Assembly: GCF_902459775.1 (NCBI RefSeq)
Contig: NZ_CABPSQ010000004.1
Coordinates: 310,001 to 374,000 of the forward strand
Direction of reading: 5' to 3'
Length of the DNA stretch: 64,000 bases
DNA from: Pandoraea captiosa
GTDB taxonomy: Bacteria > Pseudomonadota > Gammaproteobacteria > Burkholderiales > Burkholderiaceae
The position numbers and the translations under genes were made by a program. Of this stretch, positions 18,679-32,698 are shown in pieces. The notes beneath the pieces were generated by a model. The model did not search any database. It was not told the DNA's origin and was given only the letters and a program-made list of their open reading frames with translations. Position 1 is the first letter of the stretch; every line of letters begins with the position of its first letter.

Positions 18679-19839
18679 ATGCCGAACTGGCTACTTCCTG
18701 AAAATATCGCCGACGTGCTGCCGTCCGAGGCGCGCAAGATCGAAGATCTGCGCCGTCTCATGCTCGATCGCTTCCGTACCTATGGCTACGAACTCGTGAT
18801 GCCGCCGATGCTCGAGTACGTCGAGTCGCTGCTCACCGGTACCGGCCATGACCTCGATCTGCGCACGTTCAAGCTCGTCGACCAGCTTTCGGGACGCACG
18901 ATGGGCCTGCGCGCCGACATTACGCCGCAAATCGCCCGCATCGACGCTCACTTGCTGAACCGCAAGGGGGTGACACGTCTATGCTATGCGGGCAGCGTGC
19001 TGTTTACGCGTCCGCGCAATTTGCTTGCCACGCGCGAACCGTTCCAGATCGGTGCCGAAATTTTCGGTCACAGCGGTCTGGAAGCCGATCTCGAGATTCA
19101 GGAATTGCTGCTGTTCTGCCTGCAACTGGCCGGTCTGAAGCAAATTCGTATCGACCTCTGCCATGCTGGCGTGCTCGAAGCACTGCTGGAGGGGGTGCCG
19201 GCGGCGGAAGCGATCGAGAGCCAGTTGTTCGGGGCGCTCGCGACCAAAGACGTACCGCAACTGCAGGAACTCACCCGGGATCTCCCCGCGCATGTGCGCG
19301 ATGCGCTGCTGAGTCTGACCACGTTGTATGGTGAGCCGGCCGATACCCTCGCCCGTGCCCGTAAGGTGTTGCCGGATCTCCCGGGCGTAACGTCCGCACT
19401 GGACGACCTTGCCTATCTGGCGGATTCGCAGGGCAAGGTCGGTCCGGCAGTGCTGTCCATCGACCTGGCCGATCTGCGCGGCTATCAGTACCACAGCGGG
19501 GTCATGTTCGCGGCGTACGTGGATGGCATTCCGAACGCGATTGCGCGTGGCGGCCGCTACGACAAGGTCGGTCAGGCGTTCGGTCGGGACCGCCCGGCAA
19601 CGGGTTTTTCGCTCGATTTGCGTGAGTTGGCTGCAATTTCGCCGGTAGAAGCGCGCAGTAACGCGATTTTGGCGCCTGCGGACGACGTGCCGGGTCTGCG
19701 TGCCAAGATCGATAGCCTGCGCGATGCAGGGGAGGTGGTCATTCGGATGTTGCCGGGCCATGCACAGGATTTCGAGGAGTTCACGGGAGACCGCGTTCTC
19801 GTCGAGAAAGATGGCCAGTGGGTGGTGACGCCCCGGTGA
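18679..19839 (+). CDS. hisZ: ATP phosphoribosyltransferase regulatory subunit HisZ
   Basis: Catalytically inactive relative of histidyl-tRNA synthetase, 386 residues, that forms a complex with the short form of HisG, the first enzyme of histidine synthesis. The HisRS-like core is visible ([17 protein letters not shown] near 75, [19 protein letters not shown] near 291), but the class II anticodon-binding domain is absent. Its presence predicts a short HisG elsewhere in the genome. It lies between the hflC cluster and purA. Confidence 0.93.
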   Translation: MPNWLLPENIADVLPSEARKIEDLRRLMLDRFRTYGYELVMPPMLEYVESLLTGTGHDLDLRTFKLVDQLSGRTMGLRADITPQIARIDAHLLNRKGVTRLCYAGSVLFTRPRNLLATREPFQIGAEIFGHSGLEADLEIQELLLFCLQLAGLKQIRIDLCHAGVLEALLEGVPAAEAIESQLFGALATKDVPQLQELTRDLPAHVRDALLSLTTLYGEPADTLARARKVLPDLPGVTSALDDLAYLADSQGKVGPAVLSIDLADLRGYQYHSGVMFAAYVDGIPNAIARGGRYDKVGQAFGRDRPATGFSLDLRELAAISPVEARSNAILAPADDVPGLRAKIDSLRDAGEVVIRMLPGHAQDFEEFTGDRVLVEKDGQWVVTPR

Positions 19840-19882
19840 GTTCGCTGAAAAAAGCGGCACTCGCCTGCGCCAACACGGGTAG

Positions 19883-21253
<1,371 letters not shown>

Positions 21254-21280
21254 AAAACAGCAGGACTGGCAAGACACACC

Positions 21281-21817
21281 ATGAATCAGCCCCAAAACGA
21301 CGACAAGAACCTCTGGGTCTCGTGGGACGAATACCACCGCCTGATCGAGCGTCTGGCGCTCGCAGTCTACGAGTCCAACTGGAAGTTCGACAAGATCCTG
21401 TGTCTGGCCCGTGGCGGCTTGCGTGTGGGCGATCAGCTCGCGCGCATCTACGACGTGCCGCTCGCGATTCTGGCGACGAGTTCGTATCGTGAGGCAGAAG
21501 GCACCGTTCGTGGCGACCTCGACATCGCTCAGTACATCACCATCACGCGCGGCGAGCTGGAAGGCCGCGTTCTGCTGGTCGACGATCTGGTCGATTCGGG
21601 CGTGACGCTCGAGCGCGTTGGCAAGCATCTGAAGGAGCGTTTCCCCAAGGTGACGGACGTGCGCTCGGCGGTGCTCTGGCACAAGGCCTGCTCGAAGGTG
21701 GCGCCGGACTATGCTGTCGATTTCCTGCCGACGAATCCATGGATTCATCAGCCGTTCGAAGAGTACGACACGCTCCGCCCGCATAATCTGTCGGCTTGGA
21801 TCAAGCGGGGGACCTGA
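21281..21817 (+). CDS. Phosphoribosyltransferase family protein (purine type)
   Basis: Type I phosphoribosyltransferase of 178 residues. The PRPP-binding signature VLLVDDLVDSGVTLERV is near 105 and KILCLARGGLRVGDQLARI near 40. The family includes hypoxanthine and xanthine-guanine salvage enzymes; the exact base cannot be told from sequence. The gene lies 27 bases after purA and probably shares its transcript, consistent with purine salvage. Confidence 0.87.
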   Translation: MNQPQNDDKNLWVSWDEYHRLIERLALAVYESNWKFDKILCLARGGLRVGDQLARIYDVPLAILATSSYREAEGTVRGDLDIAQYITITRGELEGRVLLVDDLVDSGVTLERVGKHLKERFPKVTDVRSAVLWHKACSKVAPDYAVDFLPTNPWIHQPFEEYDTLRPHNLSAWIKRGT

Positions 21818-21889
21818 CCGGGTCTGAAGTATCGGGCGCGCCTCTTCGGGGTACGCCATTGGCCGGGGAGCCTCCCTCGGGCCGCATTC

Positions 21890-21929
21890 AGGCGGTGACA
21901 TCGGAAGATGCACCGCCTGTTTTGTTTTG
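21890..21929 (+). terminator. Intrinsic terminator after the purA operon
   Basis: AGGCGGTG / CACCGCCT form an 8-bp stem (21890-21897 and 21911-21918), followed by GTTTTGTTTTGG. The rest of the 329-base gap (21818-22146) up to the next gene contains nothing else recognised. Confidence 0.75.
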
Positions 21930-22146
21930 GTCGTTCGGCGTGTCTTGTCCCCTTGCTGTCCGTTCTCGCAGGAACCTGCACTCGTATCGAGATGACCGAT
22001 GCCGAGACGCGTAAGGCGCCTCACTGCCCGAGAGACATCATAAGGACGGCAATTTCCCCTTTGCTCGGCGCTTCAGGTGTGATCCCACTGTGGTGAGATG
22101 GGGCATCGCTCCCGCCATCTCTGGAATCCGTGCCATTCATTTCTTC

Positions 22147-22782
22147 ATGATCCGGTTGTTTCGACTTTTTCACACGGTTTGCATCGTCGGCGTCGCTGGC
22201 CTGATGGGGATGGCGAGCGCATCGAGTCATGCCGCATCTGCGGTCGCCGGCGTGCGATCAGTGAGCGGGATGCAGTACCTGTTCGTGATGAACCAGACGT
22301 CGATGGCGAAAGCCAAGCTGGCAGCCCTGGAGCGATGCAGATCCCGATTTGCGTCGGGTAGCCGAGGCGGCCGATGCGAGGTGCTGATGGCGGGAAACGG
22401 TCCGGCCTACTGGGCGGTCGTGCGTGCCAGTAACGGTGAAATTGGAATGGCGCTCGGCGACACAGAGGAAGCCGCCGTACAGGATGCACTCATCGCGTGT
22501 CAGCGGGGAGGGCAGTGTTCGCTGGAAGGCGTGCAGGTGTGGTTCGATAGCGGTCAGCGTCCTGGAAAGCGTTTGCCCCCGCCGAAAGTGGCGCAGTCGT
22601 CTCCGGTGCAGTGCAGAATCCCAACGGGCCAGGTGGTCCGAACCCGAACCCAGTGCGTCAACGGGGAGTGCATCCGAACGTACGAGAACGGTTGCACCGT
22701 TCGCTTTCAGGCCGCGAAATGTCTCGACAAGGAGACGCACAGTTACGTTTGGCGGCCGAACGGTTGTGACGACGACAGTTGA
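22147..22782 (+). CDS. Secreted cysteine-rich protein, DUF4189-like
   Basis: Protein of 211 residues with a signal peptide (MIRLFRLFHTVCIVGVAGLM to ASSHAA, cleavage near residue 29). The middle part resembles DUF4189 (YWAVVRASNGEIGMALGDTE, AAVQDALIACQRGGQCSL). The C-terminal ~70 residues contain six cysteines, probably disulfide-bonded, with CVNGECIRTYENGC. ATG at 22147 is chosen because it opens the signal peptide. Function is unknown. It is a single gene between the purA operon and the convergent prlC. Confidence 0.7.
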   Translation: MIRLFRLFHTVCIVGVAGLMGMASASSHAASAVAGVRSVSGMQYLFVMNQTSMAKAKLAALERCRSRFASGSRGGRCEVLMAGNGPAYWAVVRASNGEIGMALGDTEEAAVQDALIACQRGGQCSLEGVQVWFDSGQRPGKRLPPPKVAQSSPVQCRIPTGQVVRTRTQCVNGECIRTYENGCTVRFQAAKCLDKETHSYVWRPNGCDDDS

Positions 22783-22827
22783 ATCGGGGTGCGCCGCCGC
22801 TTCCCATTCTTGTATCGCTCTCCATAC

Positions 22828-22868
22828 AAAGCGCGGGCGCCGACTCACGTCGAACGCCCGCTTTCGTT
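22828..22868. terminator. Possible bidirectional hairpin, 22147 gene and prlC
   Basis: AAAGCGCGGGCG and CGCCCGCTTT pair with a two-base bulge, between two convergent genes. The T tracts are short, so activity is uncertain. Confidence 0.4.
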
Positions 22869-22883
22869 GGCGAGTTGCCGGCT

Positions 22884-24962
22884 TTAGCTTGCCGACATGC
22901 CGCTATGACGCAGCAGGGCATCGACCTGCGGCGCGCGACCGCGGAACGCGATGAACGACTCCATGGCTTCGCGGCTGCCGCCAACCGCAAGAATTTCATC
23001 GCGATAACGGGCGCCCGTTGCCGTATCGAGAACGGATCCGCTTACCTTGGCGGCTTCCTCGAATGCGGCGTAAGCGTCTGCGGACAGCACTTCAGCCCAT
23101 TTGTAGCTGTAATACCCCGCTGCGTAGCCGCCGGCGAAGATGTGGCTGAACGTATTGGGCCAGCGCGAGAACTCCGCCTGCGGGGTGACATGCAGACGAT
23201 CGTTGATGCGACGCGACAGCTCCAGTACGGATTCCTTGCCACGCGGGTCGAAGTCGTAATGCAGATGCATGTCGAAGTCGGAGAAAACCAACTGACGCAG
23301 CATCATCAGGCCGCTTTGGAAATTGCGGGCAGCGATCATTTTGTCGAATAGCGCGCGCGGCAATGGAGCGCCGGTATCGACGTGCGCAGTCATGTGCTCG
23401 AGTACATCCCATTCCCAGCAGAAGTTCTCCATGAATTGCGACGGCAACTCGACGGCATCCCACTCGACGCCATTGATACCTGCGACGCCGGCATCTTCGA
23501 CCTGCGTCAACATGTGGTGCAGGCCGTGACCGAATTCGTGGAACAACGTGATGACGTCATCATGCGGCAGCAACGCTGGCTTGTTGCCCACCGGTGCCGG
23601 GAAGTTGCAGACAAGGTAGGCAACCGGCGTCTGCAGCTTGCCGTCGTGAAGACGCTTGCGCGTACGCGCGCTGTCCATCCATGCGCCGCCTCGCTTGCCT
23701 TCACGAGCGAACAGATCCATGTAGAACTGCGCCACCAGTTCGCCGTCGCGTTCAATACGGAAAAAGCGTACGTCCGGATGCCAGGTTTCCGCCTCTTGCG
23801 GTTCAATCGTAACGCCGAACAATGTCCCTGCCACGCGGAACAGACCTTCCAGCACCTTGGGCAATGGGAAATACTGGCGAACTTCCGTTTCCGAAAATGC
23901 GTATCGTTGCTGGCGCAGCTTCTCGGAAGCGTAGGCGGTATCCCACGGTTGCAGCGTCTCGATGCCAAGAGACTTGGCTGCGAAAGCCTGGAGCTCTTCC
24001 CAGTCTTTCTCGGCGTATGGGCGCGCACGGCGGGCAAGGTCCTCGAGGAACTCAAGGACCTGTGCCGGCGATTCAGCCATTTTGGGTTCGAGCGAGACTT
24101 CTGCGTAATTCTTGAAGCCAAGCATCTGGGCTTCTTCGCGACGCAGGGCAAGTTGCTCTACGACGATTTCGGTGTTGTCCCACCCAGGTTCGCCATCGCC
24201 GAATTTCGGGCCCAGCTCCGAGGCACGTGTGACGTTGGCGCGGTACAGCTTCTCGCGAAGCGCTCGATTGTCGGCGTATTGAAGGACAGGGAAATACGAG
24301 GGGAAATGCAGGGTGAATTTCCAGCCTTCGACGCCGTCGCGTTCAGCGGCAGCGCGGGCCGCAGCCTTGTCGTCCTCCGGAAGTCCAGCGATCTCCTGCT
24401 CGTCGGTGACGACCAGAGAGAACTTGTTGGTCGCGTCGAGAACGTGGTCGGAGAAATTCTTGGCGAGGCTCGCCTGTTCCTCTTGAATTTCGGCGAATCG
24501 AGGCTTCTTGTCCTCGGGGAGTTCTGCGCCACCCAGGCGGAACCCGCGCATTTCGTTGTCGAGGATTTTCTTACGGGCAGCCGATAGCCCGGCAAATTCA
24601 GGGCCAGCGGCAATCGCCTTGTATTTTTCGAAGAGCGCCAGGTTTTGCCCGACGCTCGCCGAAAATTCGGTCACTCGCGGCAGATTTTCGCTGTAGGCGG
24701 CACGCAGCGCCGGGGTGTCTGCGACGGCATTCAGGTGCCCAATGATCTCCCATGCGCGCCCGAGGCCTTCGGTGCCGTCTTCCACGGCGTCAAGTATGTT
24801 GGCCCAGGTTGCCGGCGTGGCCGGGTCCGCTGCTCGGTCCACCGCGGCGCGCGCTTGCTCCAGCAAGACGTCGATGGCTGGCGTCACGTGCTCGGGGCGG
24901 ATGTCGGCAAAGCGGGGGAGTCCTTCGGTGTCGAGAAGAGGATTGGTTTGCGGCGTATTCAT
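22884..24962 (-). CDS. prlC: Oligopeptidase A (M3 family zinc metallopeptidase)
   Basis: Cytoplasmic peptidase of 692 residues that degrades short peptides, including cleaved signal peptides. The zinc motif HEFGHGLHH is near residue 470, in the C-terminal catalytic half; N-terminal LPRFADIRPEHVTPAID is typical of oligopeptidase A. An upstream in-frame GTG at 24977 is less likely than ATG at 24962. It is transcribed in the same direction as folD, separated by 351 bases and a terminator. Confidence 0.94.
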   Translation of the reverse strand: MNTPQTNPLLDTEGLPRFADIRPEHVTPAIDVLLEQARAAVDRAADPATPATWANILDAVEDGTEGLGRAWEIIGHLNAVADTPALRAAYSENLPRVTEFSASVGQNLALFEKYKAIAAGPEFAGLSAARKKILDNEMRGFRLGGAELPEDKKPRFAEIQEEQASLAKNFSDHVLDATNKFSLVVTDEQEIAGLPEDDKAAARAAAERDGVEGWKFTLHFPSYFPVLQYADNRALREKLYRANVTRASELGPKFGDGEPGWDNTEIVVEQLALRREEAQMLGFKNYAEVSLEPKMAESPAQVLEFLEDLARRARPYAEKDWEELQAFAAKSLGIETLQPWDTAYASEKLRQQRYAFSETEVRQYFPLPKVLEGLFRVAGTLFGVTIEPQEAETWHPDVRFFRIERDGELVAQFYMDLFAREGKRGGAWMDSARTRKRLHDGKLQTPVAYLVCNFPAPVGNKPALLPHDDVITLFHEFGHGLHHMLTQVEDAGVAGINGVEWDAVELPSQFMENFCWEWDVLEHMTAHVDTGAPLPRALFDKMIAARNFQSGLMMLRQLVFSDFDMHLHYDFDPRGKESVLELSRRINDRLHVTPQAEFSRWPNTFSHIFAGGYAAGYYSYKWAEVLSADAYAAFEEAAKVSGSVLDTATGARYRDEILAVGGSREAMESFIAFRGRAPQVDALLRHSGMSAS

Positions 24963-25313
24963 GCGTTCGTTATCCACTTGAAGGGGCTTACGAAGAGTGT
25001 GGGGGCAACCTGTGGATTTTTCCAGTCGTTTTTTTCAACTGGAACGATTGGTTGCCACGAGGGCGGAAACGCGGCGCAGCCTTGTCGGGCAAGGCATTCG
25101 CCGTCATCGCCTGACCATCTTCGCGTAATGGCGTGATGATTTGTCACTCGCTACAAACGCCTTTTTCGGGATGATCCGAGACCAGACTCGGCGTTGTCCG
25201 TCGTTCCCCGGCCAGGTTCACGGGAAACTGCCGAATGAAAAAGGCGCGCCGGCCGGTGGGCCATGCGCGCCTTGAAGAACGGCGACTAACGCGTGCCGAT
25301 GATGGACGGCAGG
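24963..25313. other. 351-base intergenic region, prlC to folD
   Basis: It contains the folD terminator at its right end (25236-25273) and presumably the prlC promoter near 24970-25100. No open frame with protein character was found. Confidence 0.5.
25236..25273 (-). terminator. Intrinsic terminator of folD
   Basis: On the minus strand AAGGCGCGC and GCGCGCCTT form a 9-bp stem (25265-25273 with 25241-25249), followed by TTTCATTCGG. It lies ~40 bases after the folD stop. Confidence 0.7.
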
Positions 25314-26165
25314 TTAGCCCAATGCGCGTTCTGCAGCTTCGATCGTGTTGACGAGAAGCATGGTAATGGTCATAGGACCGACGCCGCCCGGCACCGGGGT
25401 AATGAAACCTGCGACGTCCTTGACTCCCTGGAAGTCGACATCACCGCAGAGCTTGCCTTCGTCGTCACGGTTCATTCCAACGTCGATCACGGCAGCGCCC
25501 GGTTTGACCATGTCGGCGGTGACGATATTGCGCTTGCCCACGGCCGCCACGATCACGTCCGCGTTGCGGGTGTGTGCGGCTAGATCGCGCGTCTTGCTGT
25601 TGCAGATCGTGACGGTGGCGCCGGCTTGCAGCAGCATCATCGCCATCGGCTTACCCACGATATTCGACGCGCCGATCACCACCGCGACAGCGCCCCGGAG
25701 GGGGAACTGCACCGACTCCAGCATCTTCATGCATCCGTACGGCGTGCAGGGGCGGAATAGCGGCGCGCCTGTCATTAATGCACCAGCGTTCGACACGTGA
25801 AAACCGTCGACGTCCTTTTCCGGGGCAATCGCTTCCAACACCTTGTGGCTGTCAATGTGCTTCGGCAGCGGCAGTTGCACGAGAATGCCGTTGATCTTCG
25901 GATCGCGATTCAATTCGTCAATGCGAGCGAGCAGAGCGCTTTCGGTCAGGTCGGCCGGATAACGGTCGAGTGAGGAATACAGCCCGTTGTCTTCGCAGGC
26001 CTTGACCTTGTTGCGTACATAGACCTGACTGGCCGGATCATCGCCGACGAGGACGACGGCGAGGCCCGGTTGATGGCCGCGAGCGGTGAGGGCAGCAGCG
26101 CGTGTGGCGACTTCGGCGCGAATGCGTTTGGCGAGGGCGTTGCCGTCGATGAGGGTGGCAGTCAT
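25314..26165 (-). CDS. folD: Methylenetetrahydrofolate dehydrogenase/cyclohydrolase
   Basis: Bifunctional one-carbon enzyme of 283 residues: it oxidises 5,10-methylene-THF and hydrolyses the methenyl product. Visible signatures are [13 protein letters not shown] near 49 (with the catalytic lysine), [13 protein letters not shown] near 96, and the NADP site [18 protein letters not shown] near 160, ending in [18 protein letters not shown] at 26165 ([19 protein letters not shown]) is the natural start. Confidence 0.97.
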   Translation of the reverse strand: MTATLIDGNALAKRIRAEVATRAAALTARGHQPGLAVVLVGDDPASQVYVRNKVKACEDNGLYSSLDRYPADLTESALLARIDELNRDPKINGILVQLPLPKHIDSHKVLEAIAPEKDVDGFHVSNAGALMTGAPLFRPCTPYGCMKMLESVQFPLRGAVAVVIGASNIVGKPMAMMLLQAGATVTICNSKTRDLAAHTRNADVIVAAVGKRNIVTADMVKPGAAVIDVGMNRDDEGKLCGDVDFQGVKDVAGFITPVPGGVGPMTITMLLVNTIEAAERALG

Positions 26166-26255
26166 GATGCGTGGGTGTCGTATGAAGAATGGGGGCTGGC
26201 CATGGGCCGGGTGCGGCGGTGCGCGTCAAGCGGCGGTGACGAACGCAAAGACCGT

Positions 26256-26261
26256 ATTATA
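26256..26261 (-). promoter_or_regulatory. Candidate -10 element of folD
   Basis: On the minus strand TATAAT lies ~91 bases upstream of the folD start in a GC-rich background. No convincing -35 is seen at 16-18 bases. Confidence 0.35.
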
Positions 26262-26422
26262 ACGGCGCGCGGAGGTGCGCGGGAGAGCCCGGCGCAAGGG
26301 GCACGACGGAAGCATCTCGATGCTCATCAAGGCAGACGACCGGCATTGCACCGGTCGGTCGGCTGGTTCAGGCGCTGGCCGAAGGACGGACGCAGCGCCG
26401 ACTCAGCGGCACATCAGAAAAC

Positions 26423-27091
26423 TCAAGGGCGAGGCGACCCGCTGGAGCGCTTGGACAGGGCGAGGCGAAGCAGATCGGCAACGGTGTTGACGTTCAGCTT
26501 CTCCATAATGTTGGCGCGGTGCGCCTCGACCGTCTTGATACTGATACCCAGATCATCGGCGATCTGTTTATTCAATCGACCAGCGATGATGCGTTCCAGC
26601 ACCTGATGCTCGCGGCTGGTGAGTTTCCTGAGTAATTCTTCCGCGGCTTGTTGTTCCCGATGGCTGCTCGCTTCCTGCCGAGCCTTCGACAGCATCTTTT
26701 CGACCTGCAGGCGCAGTTCGGCTTCGTCGAAGGGCTTCTCGATGAAGTCCATGGCCCCTTTCTTCATCGTTTCGACAGCCATCGGCACATCGCCGTGGCC
26801 CGTCACGAAAATGATCGGGAGATTGATGTTTTGCTCGATCAGCGCGTCCTGGAGTTCCAGGCCGCTCATGCCGGGCATGCGTACGTCGAGAATCAGGCAA
26901 CCCACCAGATTGTTTGGCCGGTTGCTTTGCGTGACGTCAGCGCAGAACCGCAAGAAATCGTCTGCACTGCCAAATCCTCGCACGTGATAGCCGTTGGCTT
27001 CCAATAGCCAGCGAAGCGAGTCGCGGACCGCCTCGTCGTCATCGACGACAAAGACAGTTTCTTGATCAGTATTGATGTTGGGTGTCGTCAT
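26423..27091 (-). CDS. FixJ-like response regulator (receiver plus LuxR helix-turn-helix)
   Basis: Protein of 222 residues. The receiver domain (~10-130) has the acidic pair in VFVVDDDEAVRDSL, the phosphoacceptor in LILDVRMPGMSGLELQ near residue 68 and the conserved lysine in GAMDFIEKPFDEAEL near 117. The LuxR/FixJ output domain follows (LTSREHQVLERIIAGRLNKQ and IADDLGISIKTVEAHRANIM). The first base of its ATG start overlaps the kinase stop in an ATGA junction, so the genes are translationally coupled. GGGGGAGG provides the ribosome-binding site. Confidence 0.93.
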   Translation of the reverse strand: MTTPNINTDQETVFVVDDDEAVRDSLRWLLEANGYHVRGFGSADDFLRFCADVTQSNRPNNLVGCLILDVRMPGMSGLELQDALIEQNINLPIIFVTGHGDVPMAVETMKKGAMDFIEKPFDEAELRLQVEKMLSKARQEASSHREQQAAEELLRKLTSREHQVLERIIAGRLNKQIADDLGISIKTVEAHRANIMEKLNVNTVADLLRLALSKRSSGSPRP

Positions 27092-29571
27092 AGTCCTCCC
27101 CCGGATCCGGATGTCGTATCGCTTTCTAACGGTAACAGAATACAAAAAGTACAACCATTCCGCACGCCGTCGATTTCATTGTTTTCTACCCACAGACGGC
27201 CGTGGTGCGATTCGATGATCGAGCGGCAAATGTTCAGGCCCATGCCCATGCCGTCCGATTTAGTGCTAAAGAAAGGTTCAAACAGTCGTTCGATCGTCGC
27301 CTCGTCGACGCCCGGTCCGTGGTCGGATACCTGGAACTCGATGGACTTGTCGCGTCGTTCTACGTGTAAACGGACGGTCGGATCACGGCGTTGACCGGGC
27401 GGAGGCGTGTACCCGTGCATGGCCTCCGCGGCATTCTTGAGCAAGTTCATGAGGACCTGTTCGATCAGCACCGGATCGACGTTGATCTGTGGCAGTCCTG
27501 CCGGAAGTTCCGTCACGATGCGAATGCGACGCTTGCGTGCCTCGATCTCCGCCAGACCGACTGCGTCCGCCACGATTTCATAGATGGAAGACGGTTGACG
27601 CTTCGGTTCGCTGCGTTTCACGAACGCGCGAATGCGTTTGATGATCATGCCCGCGCGAACTGCCTGCTGTGACGTTTTTTCGAGGGCGGGAAGCAGCGTT
27701 TCCGGTGATGTTCTTCCCGCGCGCACCAGCGCAGCGGTGCCCATGCAATAGTTATTGATGGCCGCGAGTGGCTGGTTGAGCTCGTGAGCGAGCGAAGAGG
27801 CCATCTCGCCCATCGTCGTCAGACGTCCCGTGAATTGCAGTCGCTCTTCTTCCTGACGCGCCAGTTCTTCCGCGTGACGACGTGCGGTAATGTCCGTAGC
27901 AACCTGCAATTGCGCGAGATGCCCGTCCACCCACTGAATGTACTGGCGTCGGACTTCAAACCATTTCTGATGCGTCGGCAGGTAAATTTCCTGCGTTTCC
28001 GCAGCCGTGTCCGTCAGCGAGGCGGCGGGCAGACCGGCGAATGCGTCGACCATGTCGATGTGATCGAGCGAGGTCGGGGAAAGCTCTCCGCCGCCTGACA
28101 GTTCGAGGTGACCTTCCGGTCGTGTGCCGAACAATTGTCGGTAGTAGCGGTTGGCGAAGAGCAACTCCGCTTTGTCGACGGCAAGCACGGACACCGACGC
28201 GTCGAGGCTCTCGAGCACGGTCGTGAATCGCTCATGGGCGGCGGCGAGTTCCTCGCGCGCTCGCTTGGGTTCGCTGATGTCGGTGAGTGACGACATCCAG
28301 CCGGTCTGGCGGCCATGCGCGTCCACGAGCGGCGAGACGAACATGCGGGCATAGAAAATCGTGCCGTCCTTGCGCTGAACGCGAATCTCGAAGCCATGGG
28401 ACGGGGCTTTGCCGCGCAGTGTCATGTCGATACGGCGCTGCATCTCGTGAATGTCGTCCTTGGGCCAATAAGGATAGGGCGGCGCACGGTTCATCAGGTC
28501 GGGTTCGTCCCAGCCCGTCATGCGGCAAAACGCAGGGTTCACGTACGTGATATGTCCCTGAAGATCGAGCACCCGCATGCCGATCACGATGGAGTTTTCC
28601 ATCGCCCGGCGGAATGACGTTTCGTTGAACAGCGCCTGCTGCGCCTCGAATCGCTGGCGCGTGTGACGCCAGAGACTCCACAGACTCCAAAGCACGAAGC
28701 ACGACAAGCCGGCGATAAGCCAGACCAGCGTGTTGTTCACGAAATTGCCGACGGCGGGATAAGAGTAGATGCGTACCGCCAGGCTGTGCCCCGGCGGGTC
28801 AAGCAGCAATTCGTAGGAGACGTCGCGCGGCAATGGTGGCCGGGTGGACGTGGTGGCCAGCTCGTTGTTGTGCGTGTCGATGAACGACACTTTGAACTTG
28901 TCGCCCAACTCTTGTGGAAGCTCGTGGATCAACAAGCCCTCGACGGAATACACCGCGCTGATCGTGCCGAGAAACTCCCGCTCTCGCAGCACGGGGACTT
29001 GCACCACGATGTAACTGGCGCCGGACGCGTCGTAGATGAGCGTCGAGTATGCAGATCGGCGTGAATCGCGTGCGGCGCGAAACGCGACCAGCAGTTCGTC
29101 TTCCATCGGATGCTGCGCGGATCCTTGGAGACGAGAGGCGAAAGGCGAGTCCGCCGGAACTGCCCACCTTGGCCGTTGCGAGGCGTCGAGCCAGTTCATG
29201 AAGACAATGTCTGCATGATTCTGCATCAGCTCGCTCGCCGTATTCTGGAAATGCGCGATGTCCTGCGGTTTGGCCGCCGTATCGCGGGCCAGGGAACTGA
29301 TCTGGTCCTGAATGGCCAGCATGTTCAGGCGTATCTGCTGCTGGGCCCACGCAACGTTTCGATAAAGCGTGTCCTGCTGTTGCTCCGTCTCCCGGCGATT
29401 CAGGCTCCAGAGGATCAAACTCATGACGACGAGGAAGATCACAATGGAGACGAGCGGCACCAACAAGTAGTAGTGCGACTCCGCGAACCCCTGCAACCAG
29501 CGGTTGGAACGGGCGGGCGTAGCAGCGGACCGGGACGGTGGGGAGGAGTTTGCGAGGCGTGGCGAAAGCAT
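27088..29571 (-). CDS. PAS-containing membrane sensor histidine kinase
   Basis: Kinase of 827 residues. One membrane helix lies near 33-55, a ~230-residue periplasmic sensor domain follows, then a second helix near 287-307. Two PAS domains (~320-440 and ~445-570, with TYVNPAFCRMTGWDEP in the first) lead to the phosphoacceptor segment SSLAHELNQPLAAINNY near 600. An HATPase domain follows (NLLKNAAEAM, GPGVDEATIERLFEPFFSTK). The H-box with HELNQPL is of the FixL/DctB type. It is paired with the FixJ-like regulator and divergent from aceE; the signal is unknown. Confidence 0.92.
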   Translation of the reverse strand: MLSPRLANSSPPSRSAATPARSNRWLQGFAESHYYLLVPLVSIVIFLVVMSLILWSLNRRETEQQQDTLYRNVAWAQQQIRLNMLAIQDQISSLARDTAAKPQDIAHFQNTASELMQNHADIVFMNWLDASQRPRWAVPADSPFASRLQGSAQHPMEDELLVAFRAARDSRRSAYSTLIYDASGASYIVVQVPVLREREFLGTISAVYSVEGLLIHELPQELGDKFKVSFIDTHNNELATTSTRPPLPRDVSYELLLDPPGHSLAVRIYSYPAVGNFVNNTLVWLIAGLSCFVLWSLWSLWRHTRQRFEAQQALFNETSFRRAMENSIVIGMRVLDLQGHITYVNPAFCRMTGWDEPDLMNRAPPYPYWPKDDIHEMQRRIDMTLRGKAPSHGFEIRVQRKDGTIFYARMFVSPLVDAHGRQTGWMSSLTDISEPKRAREELAAAHERFTTVLESLDASVSVLAVDKAELLFANRYYRQLFGTRPEGHLELSGGGELSPTSLDHIDMVDAFAGLPAASLTDTAAETQEIYLPTHQKWFEVRRQYIQWVDGHLAQLQVATDITARRHAEELARQEEERLQFTGRLTTMGEMASSLAHELNQPLAAINNYCMGTAALVRAGRTSPETLLPALEKTSQQAVRAGMIIKRIRAFVKRSEPKRQPSSIYEIVADAVGLAEIEARKRRIRIVTELPAGLPQINVDPVLIEQVLMNLLKNAAEAMHGYTPPPGQRRDPTVRLHVERRDKSIEFQVSDHGPGVDEATIERLFEPFFSTKSDGMGMGLNICRSIIESHHGRLWVENNEIDGVRNGCTFCILLPLESDTTSGSGGGL

Positions 29572-29914
29572 GGCGAGATTGTAGCGCAGGCCGGCACGTT
29601 TCCCGCTGTCATAGTGGGTGGTGCGCCGCTTTTCGGAAGTGTCCGATCTTTTTGGTAAGAAGGCCGCTCAAAGTCGTGATGAGACCGATCGGTACGGCTG
29701 AAATTCGTGGTCTGATGGTTTCGGCAACCTATTGATTTTATGTGCACTGCAGCAGAATTCCGCATTATGAAAATTGCTATCGTAATCTGAAATTTCGCTT
29801 GCGAAGGCAGGAAAATCCTTCGTACAATGCCCCGGTAAAAAATGCCGGTAGGCCCGTCCATGAAGCGGGTTACGACCATTACGCCAACCCGCTAACGACA
29901 GACAAGGAGACACC
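29572..29914. other. 343-base divergent promoter region, kinase/regulator pair to aceE
   Basis: No gene is supported. The right part is AT-rich and holds the aceE promoter (29799-29828). A short inverted repeat, TTCGC-TT-GCGAA (29794-29805), overlaps its -35 box. Confidence 0.5.
29799..29828 (+). promoter_or_regulatory. Predicted sigma-70 promoter of the aceE operon
   Basis: -35 TTGCGA (29799-29804), 18-base spacer, -10 TACAAT (29823-29828), ~87 bases before the aceE start. The overlapping TTCGCTTGCGAA inverted repeat may be a regulator site. Confidence 0.6.
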
Positions 29915-32602
<2,688 letters not shown>

Positions 32603-32698
32603 AGGCACGCCACGTGCAGCGCGCGTCTGCCGGCCGCCCCCCAGCGGCAGGCGGGCACGTGGTGCACGTCAGGCGTAGCCCAGAGGAGACTGTGGAAA

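Noticed and set aside
25030-25235. Small RNA in the prlC-folD gap
   Set aside because: No promoter plus terminator pair could be found on either strand.
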